Shown: positions 1 through 12,070 of the stretch, piece after piece | Position numbering within the stretch: the first letter of the stretch is position 1 | How the letters are laid out: every line of letters starts with the position of its first letter | Source of the DNA: Nematostella vectensis | Taxonomy: Eukaryota > Cnidaria > Anthozoa > Actiniaria > Edwardsiidae | Reading direction: 5' to 3' | Assembly (NCBI RefSeq): GCF_932526225.1 | Contig: NC_064046.1 | Location: 3,782,001-3,846,000, forward strand | DNA length: 64,000 nucleotides | Position numbers and translations under genes: made by a program | The notes under the pieces: generated by a model | What the model saw: the letters and a program-made list of their open reading frames with translations, nothing else | What the model was told of the DNA's origin: nothing | Databases searched by the model: none

Positions 1-253
1 CTTTCGATATTTGAGCGGTTCTTTTTCCCGCCTAAACAAAATAAGCCCCGATCCCTGCACCTGACACATGCCCGGGCGTGTCTCGGAGGGGCGGTAAGTT
101 CAAAGAGAAAGAGAGCTGTCACCTCAGCAATCATGTCTCATACCAACATCACAACATTGGCCGTAACTAGGCAGGTTTTCGAACAATGGAATCGAGCGTT
201 GTTTCACTCCCTTTCAATTTTATATAGAACCTAAATACGAAGTTAGGTTTGGA

Positions 254-276
254 GAGCAATAGAGAGAGAGAGAGAG
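254..276. repeat. (AG)n microsatellite
   Basis: AATAGAGAGAGAGAGAGAG in otherwise non-coding DNA. The rest of 1-483 shows no gene. Confidence 0.85.
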
Positions 277-483
277 CTGAGAACTCTTCGTGCCGGCGTT
301 GTAGTTTATCACAAATCGCAACCAGTTATAAGCCATGGCGAAGAAGAGAAATGCGTCAAAGAGAGAGAACAAATAAGAAAGCATGTAACCTCGCGAGTTA
401 ATAAAGGAAGGCAAGCCAAAAGTTAAGTCCGAGTTAATAAAGGAAGCTAAAAGGCTAAACTGACTAAAAAAACAAACGTGGTG

Positions 484-704
484 CAGGCCCATACCCAGGA
501 TTTTTCTTGGGAGGGTGCGAAATCTGAAAAAGTGGCTAATTTTCCCGGTGGTGGGGAGGGGGGGAGTGGGTTCTTTGATAAAAATCCACCACCAAAAATG
601 ACCACTCCCGAAAAAACAAATAGGGATTTTTTTATGTCTTCGCAGTATGCTTTATAATTTTGTCTACAAATCGCACGCCCTGCACCCCACTGGGTACGGG
701 CCTG
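484..704. mobile_element. MITE, CAGGCCCGTACCCAG family, copy A
   Basis: The ends are CAGGCCCATACCCAGG and inverted CTGGGTACGGGCCTG, flanked by a 5-bp direct repeat TGGTG (479-483 and 705-709). It shares GTGCGAAATCTGAAAAAGTGG and TGCAGTATGC-type internal sequence with the copy at 14024. Confidence 0.85.
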
Positions 705-1009
705 TGGTGGTGCAACTCCCCAAGTTATCGAAAAAGTTCGCGCTTCTTTGGATCCACGAGCGGATAGGCTATGCTAAATGGCAAAAATTGTGTTAGAAAT
801 AATTCACTATCGTTAGATTACATTTTATCCTTAATACTATGCGTACCATGAATACGATGCTCGAGGGAGATGCTAAATTTGATGTTCCGAATTATTAGTT
901 TGCTTTGTTTACATTTACATCCAAACTCTCTCCTAACTCAAACCAGGTCAAACTAAATGATATTTTAAGAACTTTCAATACGTCAGTGGTCCATTTTTGT
1001 CCAGATACA

Positions 1010-1159
1010 GGCCCGTGGCCAGGATTTTTATTTATGCCTTTGCAGTATCTCCACGGGACGTTTATTGTCGGATTTGACTACATACCAAAGTGATCTTGCT
1101 TATGCTTTATGGTTTTGTCCACCTGCACCCCCCCCCCCCCCCCCCTGGGTACGGGCTTG
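1010..1159. mobile_element. MITE, CAGGCCCGTACCCAG family, copy B
   Basis: The ends are CAGGCCCGTGGCCAGG and inverted CTGGGTACGGGCTTG, flanked by AGATA on both sides (1005-1009 and 1160-1164). The interior resembles copies A and C and contains an 18-bp C run near its right end. Confidence 0.82.
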
Positions 1160-1181
1160 AGATATGATGGTTGATAGCCAC

Positions 1182-1565
1182 GAAAGAGCAAAAAAAATTG
1201 CAAGTTTTCCCAAAATAAGGTCTGTTAACTTCGGTAAGCTAAAATTTTTGCATAGAGGGTTCCTTATGTCATGTTAACCAACATATCAAAAAGTGTTTTT
1301 CTCTAATGGATTCGTCTTCGAGATATGAGGTTTGAAGTGCAATTTTCAAATGTTCAAAGTATGAATTCTCCTCGTTTTTAGGGAGAAGTCGGGCTCTGAT
1401 CATAAATTAAACCAACTTTGCTCGCTAATATCTAAATTTCATATCTTATAAATTTCTTTAAAATTTGGAATTAAGCTTTTGTTCAGAGGAACTCCTTGTT
1501 TGCGGAACCTTGAGCTTATATATGAATAATTGGAAAATTTCATGGGCATTTGTTTTTGCTCTGTC
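1182..1565. mobile_element. MULE-like MITE, GACAGAGCAAA ends, copy 1
   Basis: 384 bp with ends GAAAGAGCAAA and TTTGCTCTGTC, flanked by a 9-bp direct repeat GATAGCCAC (1173-1181 and 1566-1574). The interior is alignable along its length with the copy at 33206. A 9-bp target duplication is typical of Mutator-like elements. Confidence 0.8.
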
Positions 1566-1574
1566 GATAGCCAC

Positions 1575-3127
1575 GGACCTCGGTTAGATTTCGCATTATG
1601 TTTTACCACGTTGAAGTTCGGAAAAGTCGATGGAGTCACAGTATAATAATAAATTCTTAAAGGAGTTATAGCTTGAGATGTACGCGAGAGTGAAGCGGAA
1701 CTTATAATAACGCTGTGTTTTGTTACCTCAGATTTGAAAACTCCCGGATATAACGAGCACCAAATTAGTTGTGGGGATTTGTGGCACCTTTCGTGTTATG
1801 TTTATATTCGACGGAAAACGAAGTTTCCTTGTAACTCGCGATTTTAGCAAATTACCATGTTTGATAAAAATTTCCATTTCCAACGGCTGATTTGTAAGGA
1901 ATCCAATGCGATTTTTTCGATTTTAATTTAGTAAATAAGGTATAAGACTGTTTTTTCTTCGGTTATTTTGAGATTTTAACTATGTGCCTTCCAATATTAA
2001 ATAAAAACAATAACAAAGCTGTGGCTTACAGGCACTTTAAGAGGGTTTCCTACTTATTCGTCGGGGTTGATCGTTGATAGTACTGTCCTTGTATTGCCAC
2101 ATAACGACGGCAACTGAATTCTCTATAAAAAAGGAGATTCATTCCACATTTTTTTCTGATAAACTGATAAATGTTTAAAATACTATGAGCTTTTTATTGG
2201 AAGACTTACCACATTAGAAAGAAAGCACGTTTGCCAGATGTCCTAAGTAAAATGAGAATGGATTGTATGTCCGCCGTTGTTTTTGACAGTAGATGTTCGC
2301 GTCTTTTTTCTTTTAACTTCTGCACTTTAGTGTATTTTAAATACTAAAATATTATTAAATGTTTTTTTTGTAGGAATTGCTATTTGATTGTTGCCTGCTG
2401 CTGTGTCATATTTCATCGTATCATTTTCGCTTACGTCTTGCTGAGCAACCTGATGTGTTTTAAGATTTGTTTTCTCTTTTTCCTCTAATTTTCATTTTAT
2501 AGATTAATTAATCATTGCGGCACATTCAATACACACCAACTAGCAAATAGCCATCGCATGTGAAGGATGATTCACACGAACACATATGTAGAGGGTCACC
2601 GAAATCCAAAAAAAGGCGGAATTCTAGAATCTGCAATGGAAGAAAGTTTTATTTATGTAATTTGGCTGAAGTGTGCGTTGTTTGAGAAGTGCTTTCCGTA
2701 TTTACGTAAGAAAACCCGGTCAACAAAATACTATTTCTTCTCCCTCGTATCTGATTTTTCTATTTCACATAAGGTTGCTTCTAAGAAATCCTGTGTGATA
2801 ACCTGCAGTGATTCATGGATACCGTATAAGTGGCTAAATTCTGGCCTCTGAAAGCCGTGGGAGTGTGTTTTTTTCAAATTCGGAAATGTTTAGAAATTCG
2901 AAAAACTGAAGCGAGGAATTGATCTTACTTGCATTTTTTTCCTTATTTGATACCCATGAAGCACTGCGGTTACATGGATACATGGATGTGCAGCGCAATT
3001 TGGAATACGTAATATACATGTAAGAATTCGAGAAAAAAGGATTTATTGGCACTATTTCCATAAGATTTTGATTTTTATTAGATCCACTTTTAGGCCAGCA
3101 CCAACCGCCCCTTCATTATATTGAACA
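1575..3127. other. AT-rich intergenic DNA
   Basis: No gene-like frame, RNA gene or transposon end was recognised. Short open frames here lack codon bias and splice context. Confidence 0.6.
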
Positions 3128-3890
3128 GTGTTCAGTGTTCACTTGTGAAGACCGCTGGTCAGTATTCGCTTGTGAAGACCGCTGGTCAGTATTCACTTGT
3201 GAAAACCGCTGGTCAGTATTTACTTGTGTTGACCGCTTGCCAGTATTCAGCTGTTACGACCGATGGTCAGTTTTCACGTGTGTTGACCGCTGGTCAGTAT
3301 TCACGTGTGTTGACCGCTGGTCAGTATTCACTTGTGTTGACAGCTGGTCAGTATTCATTTGTGTTGATCGCTGGTCAGTTTTCACGTGTGTTGACCGCTG
3401 GTCAGTATTCACGTGTGTTGACCGCTGGTCAGTATTCACGTGTGTTGACCGCTGGTCAGTATTCACGTGTGTTGACCGCTGGTCAGTATTCACTTGTGTT
3501 GACCGTTGGTCAGTATTCACTTGTGTTGACCGCTAGTCAGTATTCACGTGTGTTTGCCGCTGGTCAGTATCCCCTTGTGTTGACCGCTGGTTAGTATCCA
3601 CTTGTGTTGATCGCTGGTCAGTAATCACTTGTATTGACCACTGGTCAGTTTTCACGTGTGTTGACCGCTGGTCAGTATTCACTTGTGTTGACCGCTGGTC
3701 ATTATTCACGTGTGTTGACCGCTGGTCATTATTCAAGTGTGTTGACCGCTGGTCAGTATTCACTTGTGCTGACCGCTGGTCAGTATCCACTTGTGTTGAC
3801 CGCTGGTCAGTATCCACTTGTGTTGACCGCTGGTCAGTATTCACGTGTGTTGACCGCTGGTCAGTATTCACCTGTTCATCGCTGATCAGT
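3128..3890. repeat. 27-bp minisatellite (~28 copies)
   Basis: The unit TTGACCGCTGGTCAGTATTC then ACGTGTG is repeated across 760 bp. Many units contain CACGTG, an E-box-like palindrome. Because 27 is a multiple of three, all six frames are open for long runs, which explains the repetitive ORFs here. It ends about 130 bp downstream of the opsin stop codon. Confidence 0.95.
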
Positions 3891-4022
3891 ATTCAACGTT
3901 TTAGATCGAGTCTAGAGAACAACGAGAACTAGCACTTTATCCATTTTAAGATGTTCTGTTGTGCGAAATAAGATGATATCATAAGTGTTCTTACATAAAG
4001 TATGCCTTACTTTCAGCAAATC

Positions 4023-5234
4023 TTAAGGAGTCGCTCCATCAATAGACAATGCTTTATGTAAAACGCCTGATGGCATAGCTCTTCCCGTTGGATCTGCCTG
4101 GACTGCAACGTTACTGATAACACTCGACCTGTCCGCCAAGTCTTTCATGCCTAACCAAGTATACCTTCGCGAGATTCCATTTCCCACAGAGCAGCCCAAG
4201 CAAGGTACAATACGACACAAGGAGCGTCGGAAACCCCGGTTCATTACCGTAAACACCAAAGGGTTGTAAACTACAGATGCTTTAGCCATTAGTTCGGGGA
4301 TTTCCGCGAAACCTTGAGAAAGGGCCGGTGCCCGCTGTACCATGGCAATTACACTGACGACACAGTAAGGCGACCAGCTGATGACGAACGAGATGATTGA
4401 CACGAGAATCATGCGTGCAATACGTAAGTGTGCACGCCGACGCTGAGATGTGATGGAAATAAAGGCTGGTGGAACAGGCTGAGAACGAAGGAACCTTAAA
4501 AAAAATTTAAAAGACTAGTAAAAGGATAGATTTGTAACAAACCCATCATACAATTAGCCCGGCGGGGCAGGAAGGGCAGGCAGATGGACGGACAACAAAT
4601 AGACCATCCAGATTAACCTGACTCACCTGAAAATATGAAAATAGCAAGGAAGAATAATGCCAACAGGAATGACAAAACCCACGATCAAAAGCACGATGTT
4701 GTAGGACAAAGTAGACGCGTTCTGGGTCTCCCAGTCGGGCCCACAGCTAACCTTTGCCGCACCGGGCACAAACTTTGACCATCCCACTAGAGGCGGTAAC
4801 ATGGTCAAGATACCATACGTCCAGATCGCACAGAGGCTACCAAACAGATATTTACACGATAACCTCTTCTTCACAATAGGGTGCGTGATGGTATTTCGCA
4901 TCACTATGCTCATGGCTGTAAGAGTAATGATCGCCGCAATTCCGGTTGCGCCATTTAGAAACGCCGTCCATTGACATCGGGAATCTCCCTCCTTCATTCG
5001 AATGCCCGTAAAATTGGCTATTATAGCTACAGGGTACCCAAGCGCGATGATGATCAAGTCCAGCACGGCCACGTTGATCATAAAAGGTGTGATGACTTTG
5101 GAGCGATGCTCTCGACGCATTAACACGATGATAGTGAGGATATTTCCCGTCAAGCCAGTCGTTAGAATGAGGGACATCACTACGCCGTACGCTACCAGCC
5201 CCTCGCTTCCCCATGGGGAGTTAGCAGTGGACAT
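4023..5234 (-). CDS. Opsin, anthozoan type (two exons)
   Basis: Exon 1 runs 5234 to 4627 and exon 2 runs 4494 to 4023, giving 359 residues. The donor AG|GTGAGT and acceptor TTTAAG|G join in phase 2 within an arginine codon. Seven hydrophobic segments are present, with N31 (TM1), D59 (TM2), the C87-C164 disulfide pair, and GWSKFVP...SCGPDW in the second extracellular loop, which is an opsin signature. The retinal-binding lysine is K274 in PELMAKAS (bovine K296), so it should bind retinal. Counting from C87 and C164, the counterion positions E113 and E181 are T90 and G158. The E/DRY triad reads V-M-R (111-113), so the TM3 arginine is replaced by methionine. NPxxY reads NPLVF. Glu270 sits at bovine position 292. 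This resembles the anthozoan-specific ASO-II group. Coupling and wavelength cannot be inferred from sequence. Confidence 0.9.
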
Positions 5235-6651
5235 GATTTAATCGTTTGCCAAAGGAGCTACGAATTCAATGGATCTGGCGCTGGGGCAGCTTTTTTTTAA
5301 ATACTTGTCCTGGTCATATTTCTGTTGATAACAAGAAAGTGTTTTGATTATTTTTTAGAAGAAAACTAAACTCCCTCCTTTTTATGTGAAGAAAACGTTG
5401 TCGTTTTGGTTGTCTGGTCCCGAGAAATCTCAGTTTCAACTTTCTCATTTGAGAAAAGATGGTCACTTCCACTGCATTCCTTTTACTGATTACAAATTAT
5501 CAAGTTTACTTTTAACTTGCAGATATTCCAAATAAGGAATTGGTGGAAAGTTTTCTTGATAATCTGAGCGGATTTATTCTCTTTTTACATGAACAATATA
5601 TCAATCAATGGCTGTCGTTTGTCTAAATGGTGTAAAAGAGCCTGGGGCGAGCGCGATTAAGACCTGTGTCTCGTTAGGAACTAGGCTCCATATCCAAGTT
5701 GGCTGCCCAAAAAATTCGTAGTAAACACAAATTCATGCACGTTTACGTGGAAAGATGTAGTAGAGCGATAACGCGAAAAAAAATGATTGAAGCGTCTCCC
5801 AAATATGGTATATAATGCCTAATAAGAAACTGACCGAGTAACCTAAAAAAACGACAGTTTTTAAAACAGGATTGACTGATGTGTTCAAATCATGTTCAAA
5901 TGCATTAATCAATTGCTTGATAAAATACGATATAATGCATCTTTTAAACCGTTTTCATTCATTTCTAATATCTGTACTCTATGTCCAACCAAGCCGCCCC
6001 CCTCGAAATCACAATCTGTCTAACCCTCCCCCCACCATATCCATTTCATGGATAGTTGAAGCTCAACTTGGCAAAGCTAAAAGGCAGATTATACATTGTG
6101 AAATTATGTTAGTGAAGGAATTGGGGAAAATATCAGTCTTTTTCCAATAAGGGTGTTGGGAAAGTCTTTGTGGAAAGTTATGCTAGGAAAACTTCCAGAC
6201 ATAAGAAATCCGCTAAACATTTGTCAAATGGAATGAATCTAGGCATGGCGCCATTGTTCATGAATACCTAATTTTTTATGGCATCATCAGGCAATGACGT
6301 CATCGCCATCACATGACGCCACAACATAAAAATCGCAGCTGTTAAGGTATCTAAAGTGATAAGTGTAGTTTTATAACATTATTTGTGGGTACCTACAAAG
6401 TAACGTATGCATTTTTAATTCAGACGAATAATAAATTGTTTGCACATATTTAATTTTAATTTTTCCACTCTTATTTGAACAATTTCTTTAATTTTTTAAA
6501 ATATCGAAAAACCAATACGTAGTTTTATAGAAGGCAGCTAGGTGAATGTTCTCTGCCTAAAAAAAACGAGTCCGTTATTCACAAAGATTTATAGAGTTGG
6601 AAACGCAAACGGGAAGCAGAAATATCTACCCATGCGTAATTAAATAATCTA
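5235..6651. other. Non-coding DNA upstream of the opsin
   Basis: Presumed to contain the opsin promoter and 5' UTR, but no core promoter element could be singled out. No other gene was seen. Confidence 0.5.
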
Positions 6652-7480
6652 ATAAAGCCTGGTTACTAATGCCAAAGTTGTGATAAAATTTTGTTTTCAA
6701 GATATCGCAATTCTCCCGCTTTTTAACAGTGAAATACGCATTGAATCAACCCTTTTCTTGCTCATATCAGCACTACAGGTCGCTAAGTAGGTGCCGAATA
6801 ATAATGATCACCTATTTTTGCGCAATTGAATATTGCGATAAAGCCTGTTACTAATGCGTATGTTGTGGTAGAATTTTTGTTTTCAAAATATCGACGTTTC
6901 TCCCGCTTTTTAACTGCGAAATACGCATTGAAACAACCCCTGGGGGGACTCTCCGAAAGGTAGACGGGGGTGCGCGACCTATCTTTTAGGGTATAAAATT
7001 CTTACCAACTGCTATCTCTTAGGGTGTGTTTTAGGATTTTTCCGATTCTGATATCTTTTAGGGGTTTTCACGCCTGGGGAGGAGGATTTTTCCGATTCTG
7101 CTATCTCTTAGGGTGTCTCACGCTAAATGGTGGCCCAATCGCTCGAAACGTATTTTACAATAAACCACAAGTCAACTGATCGGTTGATACTTCTGGCTTT
7201 ATTGACAGTGACATAAAAATACAGGATCCGTCAGCCAATTAAAACGAGCATTGTTTTTTAACGCCATCTCTCAGGGTTAAAAATTCCTTTCGACCACACC
7301 CAATGTGCTATCTCTTAGGGGTAGGAATTGTTGTTGACCACGCCCTTAGTGCTATCCCTTATTGGTTAAAATTGATTTTGCAGTCGAGCACCCCCGTCTG
7401 TTTTCGAAGTCCCTCCCCCCGGGGAATCAACCCTTTTCTTGCTCATACCAGCGCTTCAGGTCGCTAAGTAGGTGCCATAG
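6652..7480. repeat. ~185-bp tandem duplication, second copy split by an insertion
   Basis: The sequence at 6652-6800 (AATAAAGCCTGGTTACTAATG to GGTCGCTAAGTAGGTGCC) is repeated at 6838-6939 and continues at 7425-7480. The second copy is interrupted by the element at 6940-7424. The intact first copy shows the pre-insertion sequence. Confidence 0.8.
6940..7424. mobile_element. MITE inserted in the duplicated segment
   Basis: Imperfect inverted ends. The left, CTGGGGGGACTCTCCGAAAG then TAGACGGGGGTGCG, matches the right read in reverse, CCGGGGGGAGGGACTTCGAA then CAGACGGGGGTGC. It is flanked by AAACAACCC and AATCAACCC, an 8-9 bp target duplication as judged against the uninterrupted copy at 6740-6760. 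The interior repeats GCTATCTCTTAGGGTG several times. Confidence 0.72.
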
Positions 7481-8684
7481 GCGAAAAATCATGCCTGCCT
7501 ACTTTTGTCTTACAGTATTTGCTGTTTTGTTGCGTTTTTCTTGCAGTTTCGAGCGTTTGTTTTCGAAGATAAAAATGCGCCTAACGCGCCTAAAAACCGA
7601 ATGCTAAGTAACGAGATATGTATCAAAACCCTCAACTTCTCATAGTACTGCATTTTCAGAAATTTATTAAGCAATTCTGCCTAATAAATTATGTGATATA
7701 ACGAGGGTATTTTAAGATGGTGATAACACAAATATATCATGGGTTCTCTCTTCGTTTTCAACTCACACTGTTAAAAAACGGCTATACAACGAGATGTAAA
7801 AGCCGAAGAGCTTTGGGTAAGGTAAGTAAAGATGTACTATAGAAAAGTTGGCAAAACAAACTTTCCTTCTTCAGTGCGCATGCTCGTTGTAATTATTTTT
7901 TTTTCACATCGGTTAATACTCATGAAATAGAAAAACTGTTTTTAATAAAGAATGGATTGTGAGAAATTGAAAAGTGTTTTTTTTTACTAAACACCACTTA
8001 TCGGCGATAAAAATGAACGAAAAAAAAAATAAAAGCATCGTCGAGCTTTGCTTTATGCCAAATTAAAAAGTCAAATAAGATAATAAACATGACAAACGGC
8101 AGCCCCATTATAAATGTTTTCCCTTACTATGTGGACGCCCACACGCGCTCTACCTTTTCATTTTGAATCAACATTATCATCGTGCTAAGCCTTGAACGCA
8201 CTATACACTTCTTCCATCGTCATCTACACTTGTAACTGCATTTAGCAATATATGAATCTGGTACATCGAAAAAGGGGGGCTGAGAAGCCATTTCGAATCC
8301 ATGCTTCTATCTTTTGTTTTTATTATGACGATATATAAACGAAGTGAGTCCTCTTAACTAATCCGGATCTGCAAGGCATTACTCAGCATTACATACTTTG
8401 AACAAGAATTATATGTCTATTTCGACTTAGATAAAACTAGCTAAAAACTTTAAATCGTTTTGACTGTATTCTTTTGGATTATAAAACATTTGAAATATCA
8501 ACTTCCTAATACACCTGCCTTCCTTAAATTTCAACGCTGTTGTGAACAATTCTCATCGCGGTGAAACAGTTTCACATACGAGGCCAAGAAGCTTATACCA
8601 ATTTTTATCCTTATTATCGGCGACTTGAGTGTAAGTGTCATTGTTTACATTTAACAATAGGCACGTAATGTGATACAATCTCGA
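7481..8684. other. Non-coding AT-rich DNA
   Basis: No supported coding or RNA feature. Confidence 0.55.
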
Positions 8685-8865
8685 AATAACCATCTAAATA
8701 CAAAGTTCAAGAATTTTACTTAATTCAATCGAAAATATTGCATTGGCTTCCCCAAATCAGCCGATGGAAATGGATGCCTTTTCACACTTGGTACTTTGCT
8801 AGGATGACAAAATACGTTGGCTGACAGAGGATGTTTAAGTGCCTGCGTGGGATACCGGCCACTTT
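8685..8865. repeat. Dispersed repeat, partner of 38245-38400
   Basis: Shares CAGCCGATGGAAATGGATGC, ACTTGGT-CTTTGCTAGGATG and CAATCGAAAATAT with the copy in intron 15 of the ATP9-like gene. No ends were defined. Confidence 0.65.
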
Positions 8866-9192
8866 CGTCTTTTTAAGGTTATGGCACAAATAAAGTGTGT
8901 AAAAGAGAAAACATGCGCGACTTCTTGCAAATGCAAAATTACCTTAACATCTTTTCCTGTCTAAAGTTCCGCCCTAATGTAGTTCCAAACAATTACCGGA
9001 AGAAACAATCAGTGACAAATCTTTATATTCTGTGCGTCGCTCTTGAACTGTTTTTTTTACTCTTTCAAGGGGACCTTTTTAGTTTCCGCTGTAAACAAAC
9101 ATCCCACCCTGCATTCTTTCATCTCACGTTGTTGGGCAGGTGAAAATGAAAATGAAAAAGAAAAAATGCAAATGAAAAAGAAGGCAGTGTCT

Positions 9193-9354
9193 CAAGGGCG
9201 GATCTAGCTTTTCTAGCTAAAGGAGGGGGGGGGGGGGTTTGGCTCAGTTACAAAGGGGGGAGGGGGTAATTTTTGTGTTACCTAAGGCTTTCTGTCAGCC
9301 CAAAGGGGGGGGGGGGGCTTAAACCCCTAAACCCTTCCCCTAGATCCGCTACTG
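9193..9354. mobile_element. Short G-rich MITE, CA...TG ends
   Basis: Inverted ends CAAGGGCGGATCTAGC and CCTAGATCCGCTACTG, flanked by TGTCT and TGTCC (four of five bases match). The interior is dominated by G runs. It shares end style and 5-bp duplication size with the CAGGCCCG family. Confidence 0.65.
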
Positions 9355-10133
9355 TGTCCTTTCCCCCAACACATGTCTTGTGAAACAGGAATGCATGGAA
9401 ATTCTTAAATTTCTACCAGGCTCCATTTTCTTAAAATCCCATCAGGAGGGCATGTACCCCTTTAAGAGAAGGGCATTTTTCATTTTTCAAGCTTTTTCTC
9501 GTATCTGCATCGTTTTTTGCGAAAGTCGTTTCTTGAAATAACGCGATATAAATGTGGCATGACTTTTTCATAGTTTTAGTTTTGTTTGAATTTCCTAAAC
9601 ACTAACAGAAAACGCACTCATCATTTCAAAGGCTTTAACCAAAACAACGTATTCAGCATTTCGCCTGAAGCAAAATAACAAGAAAAGACAACCGAATATT
9701 AAATTCCATCACGTCCATATGGATAATTTGCTGTTTTTCTTCAGAAATACACAATTAAACCTTTACTAATCTGAGATATTGTAACATTTCTTATCAAAAG
9801 GCGTTTTATGCACTGCTTTCAAACAATATAGAATATACACCATAACTCTACACATTTCAATGGTTACACTCTCTTTTTATAAGAATGTCCAGGCTGGGAT
9901 TTCGCCAAATTTAAAGAACATGCTAGAACATGCCGAGGCTCGCTCTAAAGCGACTTAAAATACTATTGTAATTCATCGTTTGTGTAGTTCTGTTTTTACT
10001 CAGCTGGTGTATATGATTCCAAGTCACTGAAATTTAAGAACATCGATAAGAACGTTTTCAGCCTTAAATGCTCCAAAAATGAGAACGGCTCAGCCTTAAC
10101 TAAAAATCAGACGTTCCTATAAAAAATGTATTT

Positions 10134-10403
10134 CTAAAACGAGTTCTCTTTTTCAATAGCTTTAACTGTCAAATCAATAAAAGATTGTGTACAATCAGCA
10201 GCGTACAAATGATCAATTTGGTTTTGTAAGAAAAGGTAGTAACGAGATGTTTTGCGGATACAGTGTCTTGACATATGAAAGAAACACTTGGCTTGATTTT
10301 CAATGTTGTGCCGATAGGGAACACAAATGTAAACTAAATTATTTTTCATAACAAAATCCTGATTAACTGCAAGTCGCAATGTTAACGTATGAGCTAAGAT
10401 GCC
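10134..10403 (-). CDS. Candidate terminal exon of an unknown protein
   Basis: An open frame of 89 codons to a TAG at 10134, preceded by a good acceptor (TACATTTTATTTTAG|GGC, exon from 10403). It has five cysteines and a non-repetitive composition. A second candidate exon upstream (10582-10495, acceptor GGCTATTTAG, donor GTAAGT) encodes a similar opening (LAH...YIC) but ends in a phase that does not join this one. I do not recognise the family. Confidence 0.35.
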   Translation of the reverse strand, partial: GILAHTLTLRLAVNQDFVMKNNLVYICVPYRHNIENQAKCFFHMSRHCIRKTSRYYLFLQNQIDHLYAADCTQSFIDLTVKAIEKENSF

Positions 10404-11571
10404 CTAAAATAAAATGTACGTAGATATCTATTATTATCGTTCAACATGCATTTTGTGATATTAGTTGTATTAGTTTGACTGTACTTAAACTTACCACTAA
10501 ATCCAGTAGGAAAATACAAACAAATGTACTTTCTTGGGTCAAGCTTGAAAAGATCACTCAAAAGGAAGTTGTGAGCAAGATTCTAAATAGCCAAATGCCT
10601 AGTGAACAGAGTATATAATTAATTAGTATTCTAATTTCCTCTTTTTTCGAGACGCAGTCTGTTGTGTATTGTAGCCGTGTGGTAAATTTCCGGTTTTCCA
10701 TCTTCTCACTCTTTGGAGGATTTTGAGTTGTGACTTAATTGGGTCTACATTTCCTTAACTAGACTTTAGAAAATTATATGCTTCCAGGTCAGATGAAATT
10801 TAGAGACTAGACTAACTCGGAAATAATTCCCTTCAGGCATTGTGTCTGCGCAAATGTGAAAATTAGTCAGGAGGAGATTAATGCAAAACTTTTGAGAAAT
10901 TTCAAACGGGAATTTATCAGATAAAAGTTCCATTAAACTGAATTTTAAATTCTACCAAGCTGAGAATAGTTTTTTTATTGGCCTGATTCGTGCTATGAAA
11001 ATAACGTGCTTTGGGACGTTATTATTATTACGCGTCACTTGACGAAGTGACCCAAAAAAGCCAATTGGTGTATTTAGAATTTCCCAATCATGTATTATGT
11101 ATACTACGAAAAAATCTATATCCAAACGAAATAGGTATAAGAAATCTCTTGTTTTTGTGGAGAAGGAACGGGGCGATGGGGGGTGGGGGAAGTGGTCTTA
11201 CGGGAAGGGTGTGACATAACTTTAACTTTCGCGGATTTTACTCCCCAGTAGATTGTTATTCTTTTTGGAGTCGAAGAGGTATTTTCATAGCTGCTGTGCC
11301 AGTGTGTACGTGTAGCTACTATTTCATCACGCAGGAAAAAAAAGCATGTTAAAATAAGAGTGAATAGGCCCGCGAGGTTTGCTGGGAAAATTAGCCATCG
11401 GGACTACTTTTGATTGTTATAAAAAGCACAAGCTTAGAATATTGGCAATACGTGCTGAGTCCAACGCGCTCACACTTCAAGTATTTCATGCTTATGTTTT
11501 CTTATGATAACTTGCATGGAAAAATACTTTTAAGCATTAAAATGCTCGATAAGCTTGGATTGCTATCGCCG

Positions 11572-11787
11572 TCAACTTTCACGGTGATAGCCGAAAAAAA
11601 ATTTCGGTTTTAATCGCATTTCTACAGAATGGAAATTAACGGCTTTATTCCGATAAATGCTGCTTTTTGTGGGGCTTAAGGTATAAGTGTTAAAAGTGCT
11701 TTCATTGGCCACAGTCGGTGTTGGTAGAATCCCCAGAGTTAGCGTGGCCAACAACAGAATTTGTAAACTCAATGTGTACGATAACAT
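11572..11787 (-). CDS. Candidate first exon with a signal peptide, unknown protein
   Basis: The ATG at 11787 opens 71 codons starting with a typical secretory signal (MLSYTLSLQILLLATLTLG, with likely cleavage after TVA). It may be the first exon of a secreted protein continuing into the candidate exons at 10582-10134, but the donor and intervening exons are uncertain. Confidence 0.3.
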   Translation of the reverse strand: MLSYTLSLQILLLATLTLGILPTPTVANESTFNTYTLSPTKSSIYRNKAVNFHSVEMRLKPKFFFGYHRES

Positions 11788-11868
11788 GCACTTCTTTTGA
11801 TTTTATAAGAACCTTTTTTTATAAGAACGCCCAACCTTAAATTTCACGAAATTCTAAGAATATGCTAA

Positions 11869-12067
11869 TGCCTAGTGCACACTAGCGACATATCGACATA
11901 ACGACATTGGCGCGCGCACTCTTATTTTCGACATAGCGACATGGACATAACGACATAAGAGAAAAAAACATTTTTTTTAATGTCATATGTCCATGTCGTT
12001 ATATCGGGATAAACATAGCGCGCGCGCCCATGTCGTTATGTTGTTTTGTGCTAGTGTGCACTAGGCG
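11869..12067. mobile_element. Harbinger-type MITE with TAA target duplication
   Basis: 199 bp, with inverted ends TGCCTAGTGCACACTAGC and GCTAGTGTGCACTAGGCG and flanking TAA (11866-11868 and 12068-12070). The interior contains paired CATAACGACATGG and GGCGCGCGC motifs, so the element can fold back over most of its length. A related sequence at about 9877-9960 lacks the insertion and shows the empty site. Confidence 0.82.
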
Positions 12068-12070
12068 TAA

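Noticed and set aside
3121-3885. Long repetitive frames on both strands.
   Set aside because: The 27-bp unit is a multiple of three and lacks stops by chance in several frames; not a gene.
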